NCBI RefSeq assembly: GCF_905404315.1
Contig: NC_066288.1
Coordinates: 9,200,501-9,264,500, forward strand
Direction of reading: 5' to 3'
DNA: 64,000 bases
Origin: Leptidea sinapis
Lineage: Eukaryota; Arthropoda; Insecta; Lepidoptera; Pieridae
Shown: positions 58,631 to 64,000 of the stretch, in pieces
Layout: each line of letters starts with the position of its first letter
Numbering within the stretch: position 1 is the first letter of the stretch
Translations under genes and position numbers: made by a program
The notes under the pieces: model-generated
The model's database searches: none
What the model saw: only the letters and a program-made list of their open reading frames with translations
Told to the model about the DNA's origin: nothing

Positions 58631-59063
58631 AGGGTTGTCCTTTTTTTTTCTTTATTGATTTAGGGGCTTTTATACGTATGTACATGTCAGCCCCATTATA
58701 ATCTAAGTACATTAAAAAGACAAGAAAAACAAAATTCTTAACTAAACAAACTAAAAAAAAAAGTTAATAAAAGGAAAAGCAAGTTATATCTATAGTGTTC
58801 AACAAATAAGACTTATGGATTCAAACAGACTTATGGCATCCTTAGATGCCGGACGGGCAAGTATATTTACAAACATGCCCGTATCAAATCTGTTAAAACC
58901 CATAAGTCTTACAATTTTGTCTCTACTAGACTGAAATCGGACACATTCCTTTAACAAGTGCTCAACATCCTCAATTGTTCCACATGAATCACATAGAGGT
59001 GACTCCGCAATTTTCATCAAAAATTTTAAACTTATTCCAAGGCATGTGTCCTGATTGACTGGT
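58631..59063 (-). pseudogene. LINE ORF2 C-terminal zinc-knuckle region and 3' UTR
   Basis: Minus-strand translation gives PLCDSCGTIEDVEHLLKECV, a C-x2-C...H...C knuckle typical of the C-terminus of Jockey/R1/I-type LINE proteins, preceded by SPVNQDTCLGISLKFLMKI and followed by about 35 residues to a stop at 58799. The 3' UTR ends in AATAAAGAAAAAAAAAGG at 58631. The ORF's first 30 residues (58799-59149 track) are the antisense of the neighbouring PLE leader, not LINE. Confidence 0.8.
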
Positions 59064-59265
59064 GACTCCCGTGCTAGATTTTGGCGAGACAACACGTCCC
59101 AGGATGCCTCCTGTAGAGGCGAAACACGTGTCGAATTGTTTAAAAACAAATATTGGCCGAATAAACTCTAAGGAAAACTTAAATCATTTGTATAATTATG
59201 GATTTCCGCAAAGTAACGCCTACTTCAATAAATATTATTATTTATATGGCAAAACAACCTATGTC
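59064..59265 (+). pseudogene. PLE 5' leader copy with broken hammerhead
   Basis: It starts at CCCGTGCTAGATTTTGGCGA, aligned with the predicted transcription start of the copy at 62 kb, and runs through the ribozyme region, where CTGAGGA is reduced to CCAGGA (59099-59104), so the catalytic core is lost. Stem II (GCCTC/GAGGC-type) and GAAACACGTGTC survive. A possible start codon at 59198 opens MDFRKVTPTSIN and stops after 23 codons. Confidence 0.6.
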
Positions 59266-60799
59266 TTAACATATAACATTGTAAATATTGAGATAAAAAT
59301 ATTGTATTTCTTATTATCAACTTCGCTTCAATGATGTTTCATTTCAGTCATGTGTATATTATACTGTGTTTATTTTAACAAAGTTTTGGGGAGATTTAAT
59401 AACAATGGCTGAAATGTGCTTTCCGTATTTATTGATTATATTTTTTTATCTCGTTTGTATTTAGTAATTAATCTATGCCCGTAGTAGACACGTAATAGTT
59501 ACTAGTTCATATGTCAAGTTTAAAAAAATAACTGAAGTCAAAGACAAATATTTTTACTGACTTAAATATATATAATTTTAAATATAATGCAATCCAGTAA
59601 AACTATACAAGACTGACCCTTAAATTCCATATAAAAAAACAACTATTCTATTTCACATTGTAATATCGTTTACGTAATCTTCAATACTGTAAGAAGCCTT
59701 CGATATATTAAGCCTGCGTATAACAAAAGATTTAAATTTATTAAATGATAATTCAGATACACTTTTTGGTAATATATTTTAAAATTTAATACCATTGCAT
59801 GCAAAATAATTGTTTATTTTCTAGAGCCTAGTAGGGCGCAATATAAGCTTGTCCCGAGAGTAATTAGCATACATACAGACAGATGCAAAGTATAATTCAT
59901 AGTAATATAATCCGTCATTTCTTTCTAACGCTACGCTTTTTCGGAAAGGTTTCTCAACAAAGACACAACACAAGTTGTGATCTTAATGTGATCTAGCATA
60001 GAGCAGACAGCTCTGTCGTGTGTCAGATTGTGGCAAGCCTTTAGTTAGATTAACACGCTCCCTACTTCCTGTTTTATATCCCACGTTCCTGGCGACAGCT
60101 CACATCTACGATTACCTAACCGCAGTGCCGTCGTAGCATTATCTCTGATATTTTAAACAGTTATCTTACGTTGCCAGTATTCAAAGCACATGTGTTTTTG
60201 AATAATAGATTTATTAAAATGGTCGTGCAATGAGTCCTTTCGTATATAGTATGTATGTGGCTGCACTATTTGTATATTTCGCGACATTAAAAATCCTCAC
60301 ATTTCAGAAAAGAAACAAAATTGGTAAATCGTTATTTCAGGCTCAATTGTTGTTTTGTTTTTCTTCTTGCTTTCAATTTGAATCAAAATAGGAAATATGA
60401 TACATTTTTAAGTTTATAAGCTTATTAAGTTTATATGAATTCGATTCTAACTAATATAGCATCAGATAGCGTTTGGCTAATTTAAATAATAACATAAGTT
60501 ACAATATAACGAGATAATTTATGGGGCGTACCCCAGGGCCTCCCTGTCGCGATAACACTACCTACGTATGGTTTTCCTCATTTCCCTCCGGAACCTCTTA
60601 CGTTTATTCTTATTTCGTATTTGAATTCGCTTCCTGTGACGTCATATATTTTTGTGACGTCTCATATCGCTTGGGTTTATTTTGCGAATAATTTGATTAG
60701 GCGTATAAATGTTATTACGTTTTCATTTCGATTATTAAATTTATGCGATTAAAATTGTGTGTAATAGAAATATAGTCATAGTCATATTCTTGTAATGCA
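59266..60799. other. Unassigned, with a GC-richer CRE-containing patch
   Basis: 60530-60680 is GC-richer, with TGACGTCA at 60637 and TGACGTC at 60655, each followed by CATAT or CTCATAT. No ORF is supported. Elsewhere AT-rich. Confidence 0.4.
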
Positions 60800-61090
60800 T
60801 TCAAAGTCAAAGTCAAATAAATTTTATTCAATTAGGCTTAACTTTGCGCTTTTAATCGTCACTACAAATATATCTTTTAAATTACTGAATTTACCATATG
60901 TTCGTAAAAAGTTGAGCTCGTGAGATGAACATACTATAAGAAACTCAACGGCCACTCTTTTCAATGAAATAGCAAATTAATATAACAAATTAGTTTGTAA
61001 GGTGCTGCATCGAATATATGAGTCGTGTTAAAAATAAAATTAACTATTTCATAAAAGTTATAAAGAATTAACTGTATAAATATAAATTAT
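60800..61090 (-). mobile_element. Retroelement 3' end, copy 1
   Basis: The minus strand ends TTGAATAAAATTTATTTGAC and (TTTGAC)n. It shares GGCTTAA...GCGCTT.TGAATC, TCTTTAAATTACTGAAT.TAC and CTCGTGAGA.GAACATAC with 62205-62440 in the same orientation. The two copies bracket family A and the PLE promoter copy. Confidence 0.5.
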
Positions 61091-61188
61091 TGTATATTGG
61101 ATGCATCAACCTTTACAGCTTGAACTTATTGTTATACACAAACATGCTTCGTGAACATGATGGTCGTGATTACAGTCACATTTTTTTT
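61091..61188. other. Short unassigned spacer
   Basis: No feature seen. Confidence 0.4.
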
Positions 61189-61498
61189 AATGTAAATAAG
61201 GAACGAGACGAGCAGGACGTTTAGCTGATGGTTATTCGTACGCCCTGCCCATTACATTGAAGTGCTGTTCAGGATTATTGAAAAAGCTAAAAATTCTGAG
61301 CGGCACTACAACTGCGTTCATCACCTTGTGACATAAAATGTTAAGTCTCATTTGCCCAGTAATTTCACTAGGTACGGCGCGCGTCAGATCGTAACACAAT
61401 AATGGTTACACATTATTGCTTCACGACAGAAATAGGTGCCGTTGTGATGCTCATAATCTAGCCGGCATCCTGTACAAAGGAGCCTCCCACTGGTAAAA
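61189..61498 (-). mobile_element. Family A retroposon, near full length
   Basis: On the plus strand it runs from TTTTTTTTAATGTAAATAAG to CCTCCCACTGGT, with stem-loop bases GTGCTGTTCAGG / CTGAGCGGCAC partly retained. Confidence 0.8.
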
Positions 61499-61814
61499 GT
61501 TCATGACTAAGTCAATCCAAAACGAATATGAATTGGAACATTCACTGTCGCACAGACGGTCCTAACTTTATTTGAATAAGCCGTTCCTTTAAATGGTACC
61601 GTTGTTTACGCAGGCCTTTTCCCGAAACTTTTCCATTCTGCACACAATGCAAACATTATACACGCGTCCGTACTTTGGAATACATACGAGGATTTAAATC
61701 ATAAGATTAAGAGGTTTCAGAATCCATATCAGGTGAGAAACATCATTACAATTGATAAATTACGCTTCAAAATATTTCCGTAAGACTATAATTATAGCAA
61801 TTTATGAAAATTTA
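61499..61814. other. No gene or element recognised
   Basis: Unassigned sequence of moderate GC content. Confidence 0.4.
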
Positions 61815-61931
61815 TTGATGTAGGCGTTACTTTGCGGAAATCCATAATTTGTTTGTTCATTCAATTTTTATTATTAGAAATAATAATACACAAAAATAAC
61901 ATGTTTACAATGTTGAATGAACAAACAAATT
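61815..61931 (-). repeat. Inverted piece of PLE leader plus 19-bp inverted repeat
   Basis: 61820-61850 is the complement of ATTATGGATTTCCGCAAAGT and following bases found downstream of the leader at 59196. It is followed by a perfect 19-bp inverted repeat, AATTTGTTTGTTCATTCAA (61845) and its inverse (61913). Upstream inverted, truncated copies of self are a known habit of PLEs. Confidence 0.55.
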
Positions 61932-61986
61932 TAGTCCCATCACCTTTGTTACGTATCTCTTCCGGGGGTAATACGTCACAACAGCC

Positions 61987-62060
61987 GACCAATCACAGCG
62001 CGTCATTTCATGGGACGAGGGTATAAAAGCGCGGCTTCCGGCTCATTTGATTCAGTCTCG
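61987..62060 (+). promoter_or_regulatory. RNA polymerase II core promoter: CCAAT, TATA, initiator
   Basis: CCAAT at 61989, TATAAAA at 62022-62028 and an arthropod-type initiator TCAGT at 62052-62056 (A at 62054, 32 bases from the TATA T). The region is GC-rich compared with its flanks. It would drive transcription of the PLE leader containing the hammerhead. The truncated copy at 59064 begins within a few bases of this predicted start, as expected if it was copied from an RNA made here. Confidence 0.65.
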
Positions 62061-62070
62061 TGCCAGATTT

Positions 62071-62131
62071 TGGCGAGACAACACGTCCTGAGGATGCCTC
62101 GTGTAGAGGCGAAACACGTGTCGAATTGTTT
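62071..62131 (+). ncRNA. Hammerhead ribozyme motif in PLE leader
   Basis: The core elements are in order: CTGAGGA (62088-62094, fitting CUGANGA), stem II GCCTC/GAGGC (62096-62110) with loop GTGTA and one unpaired T at 62095, GAAA (62111-62114), minimal stem III ACAC/GTGT (62114-62121), cleavage-site C at 62122. Stem I can form from TC/GA plus AACA/TGTT across a 2x2 internal loop (62080-62087 with 62123-62130). A four-base-pair, loopless stem III and one extra base before stem II are as in hammerheads described from Penelope-like elements. Predicted cleavage is after 62122. Confidence 0.65.
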
Positions 62132-62195
62132 AAAGACAAGTGTTGGCGGAATTAACACTAAAGAAAACTCAAATCATTTGTATAGCTAGTTATGT
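62132..62195 (+). mobile_element. PLE leader, 3' of the ribozyme
   Basis: Continues the alignment with 59135-59195 (TTAAAGACAAGTGTTGGCGG, CTCAAATCATTTGTATA) and stops where copy 1 enters ATTATGGATTTCC, so the coding part is missing here. Confidence 0.6.
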
Positions 62196-62204
62196 CAATT
62201 CCAT

Positions 62205-62460
62205 ATCACAAATTCATACTTTATTCGAATAGGCTTAAACTAAGCGCTTCTGAATCATCAGTGTAAATATTTCTTTAAATTACTGAATCTACAATGTGTT
62301 CGGAAAAAATATATCTCGTGAGAAGAACATACAAGATAATCAACGTCATTATTTTAAATGAATGAGAGTTACAATAGCTGTAAGCCTGTAACACACTACC
62401 GCATCATGACTGAGAATCAGTAACTATAATTATATTATACAACATATGATAATAAAGAAT
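62205..62460 (-). mobile_element. Retroelement 3' end, copy 2
   Basis: Direct-orientation copy of 60800-61090 (ATTCGAATAGGCTTAAACTA, GAACATACAAGATAATCAAC). Confidence 0.5.
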
Positions 62461-62488
62461 AAAAAAAAACACATTTTAACAAAAAAAC

Positions 62489-63391
62489 AGCCGACTTCAA
62501 AAACACTATTCCAAAACAATAGACATAATGCGCACTAAAAAGTATAAAAATAATTGCGCATTTTTATACAATCTAATTAATTAATGTCTGTCTAGTTACT
62601 ATTATTATTGTTATTTTTGGAATCGGTGTCCTTCCGCCGCGACCCGCCCTCGCCTCCTCACGACTCAAGCACATCACACCTATAACTATGTATGTAATTA
62701 CAAACCTATCTTGGATGACACCGACTCAAAAAGTTAGTTTAGTTTTTATTTTTTGATTTTTAGTCAATTTGTCTAAATATGTGTAGATATACTAAATACT
62801 TCAATGCAGCAATGAACGTAAGTGCTTTTCAATTTGATAACAGACAGAAATTCTGCCACACATCACACCCTTACTGTCGTTAAGGAGTCCCATTGATCAT
62901 CATATTCGACTACGACAATTACTTGACCATAACTATGGTATGGTGGATGACTTAAATATCTGGATAGCATAAAAAAGATTCGGCCGAGTATCGTTAATTT
63001 TCTCCTAAGAATTGAAGAGTTCCGTTACTTTGTCATGGGTTCCGTAATCAGAACCTAACCAAACTCTCACGAAACTATCTTTGAATTATATTCTTTCCAA
63101 TACAAAAAGAATCATCAAAATCGGTTGGCCCGATATTGAGTTATTCGTAAATTTATGATCCACTTTGCTAAACGTATGTATAGCAAATTTAAGATTTTAT
63201 GGTTTTCTTTTTATGGATGCCACTGTCAGATCTGGACCAAATTACAATGGGAGCACACGGGAAGCACCAGCTTTCAAATAAAAAAAGAATTATCAAAATC
63301 GGTACACCCAGCCGAAAGTCGTCCTCCTTTTTTGAAGTCGGTTAAAAATACCGACGAATTGAGAACCTCTTCCTTTTTTTAAAGTCGGTTA
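62489..63391. mobile_element. Element with CCGACTT inverted ends
   Basis: Left ACAGCCGACTTCAAAAA and right, complemented, AACCGACTTTAAAAAAAGG; a second inner GAAGTCGG lies near 63338. The interior contains 'aaaaagaatcatcaaaatcggtt' blocks (63104-63126 and 63284-63303), a repeat type frequent in Lepidoptera. Two related elements may be nested. The plus ORF 63155-63382 is within it. Confidence 0.5.
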
Positions 63392-64000
63392 AATAAGTCT
63401 GATTTAATTAATATCTCACATCACAATTTCACCTAATATTCTTTGATTTTTTTGTCTTGGTCTTAAGGTCTTATAAGCCAAATAATGCCGAATACTACGA
63501 TAAAAGTAAACAAATGTGCGTTCCAATTCGTTAAAGATATTAACGTCTTCGTTACTATCATTGAACACGCAATATCCCGCTTAATCTAACAACTTATGCC
63601 CAGAAATGGACAGGAAAAAAACTGGCTGTTTCCCCTGCCTGCCATCCTGCCAGCTCACAACAATGCCATGATCTCTAATGAAGAGTTTTATGCACAAAGC
63701 ATTTAGTACATAATATATTTGAAGACAGAGCTTGACATATGAGATTTAAAATAGCATAATGAGGAAATTATTATTATATATTGTAGATAATGAAATGTAT
63801 GTTCATAGGCACATACGTGATTTTGCTAGAAACTGTCATAACCATAATGTTAACACCAGGAACAGACATAAACTTATGCTTACTACTTCGTTTTGGAATG
63901 GGTGATAGTTTCTGACTTTCAATAAGTGATGTCAGGTCCTATTTTGAATAAAAAAAAATGAACTTTAATTTGTCAATGACTATAGAGTTATCAACGAGCT
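63392..64000. other. No gene or element recognised
   Basis: AT-rich sequence to the end of the window. Confidence 0.4.

Noticed and set aside
58799..59149. 116-codon minus-strand ORF as a single gene
   Set aside because: The last two thirds are a LINE C-terminus; the first 30 residues are the antisense of an unrelated PLE leader. The fusion is accidental.
1..64000. CRISPR array, bacterial operon, phage or integrated virus
   Set aside because: No regularly spaced direct repeats with unique spacers, no viral structural or polymerase genes, no LTR pair with gag-pol; the window is eukaryotic.

Overview
The window looks like a gene-poor, AT-rich piece of an insect nuclear genome, most likely a moth or butterfly (Lepidoptera). 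There are no bacterial-style gene arrays, Shine-Dalgarno sites or operons. Almost every sequence that could be classified is a transposable-element fragment of a kind familiar from lepidopteran genomes: short retroposons, 3' ends of non-LTR retrotransposons (LINEs), Penelope-like elements (PLEs), Helitron-like elements with A|TC...CTAG|T borders, MITEs and tRNA-derived SINEs. Family assignments rest on translated motifs, alignment of copies within the window, and recollection of these families. No database was searched.

Layout. 0-12.8 kb: scattered LINE, Helitron-like and retroposon fragments, plus a 420-bp inverted-repeat element carrying a decayed THAP exon (11.44-11.86 kb). 12.87-18.31 kb: a recent head-to-tail duplication of a 2.7-kb composite block (THAP-element fragment, family A retroposon, Helitron-like element, LINE 3' end). 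18.3-27 kb: AT-rich sequence with a MITE, a tRNA-like foldback element, an old 225-bp tandem repeat and retroposons. 27.6 kb: the only candidate host protein-coding exon (19 codons ending at a GTGAGT donor). 28.5-29.4 kb: a PLE GIY-YIG endonuclease gene split by an inserted LINE reverse-transcriptase fragment. 31-41 kb: MITEs, foldback tRNA-like elements, SINEs and LINE fragments. 41-47 kb: mostly unassigned, with a GC-richer island at 43.14-43.66 kb. 48.74-49.21 kb: a THAP element with both inverted repeats and an intact first THAP exon. 51-59 kb: LINE fragments, foldback elements and an unusual 26-bp-spaced octamer array at 57.3 kb. 59-62.5 kb: two copies of a PLE leader. One sits behind a CCAAT/TATA/initiator promoter and contains a near-canonical hammerhead ribozyme core.

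The genes do not form a pathway. The shared theme is retroelement biology: self-contained promoters, self-cleaving RNA, tRNA-like RNA modules, nested insertions that give relative ages, and one recent tandem duplication. Nearly all element ORFs are broken. The intact pieces are the THAP exon at 48.9 kb, the hammerhead core at 62.1 kb and the short exon at 27.6 kb.

Throughout, 'family A' is a ~320-bp retroposon (sense strand begins ACCAGTGGGAGGCTCC and ends TTATTTTCAT plus poly(A)). 'LINE B' is the non-LTR element whose ORF ends in a conserved RT C-terminal region and whose 3' end is CTATTCC plus poly(A).
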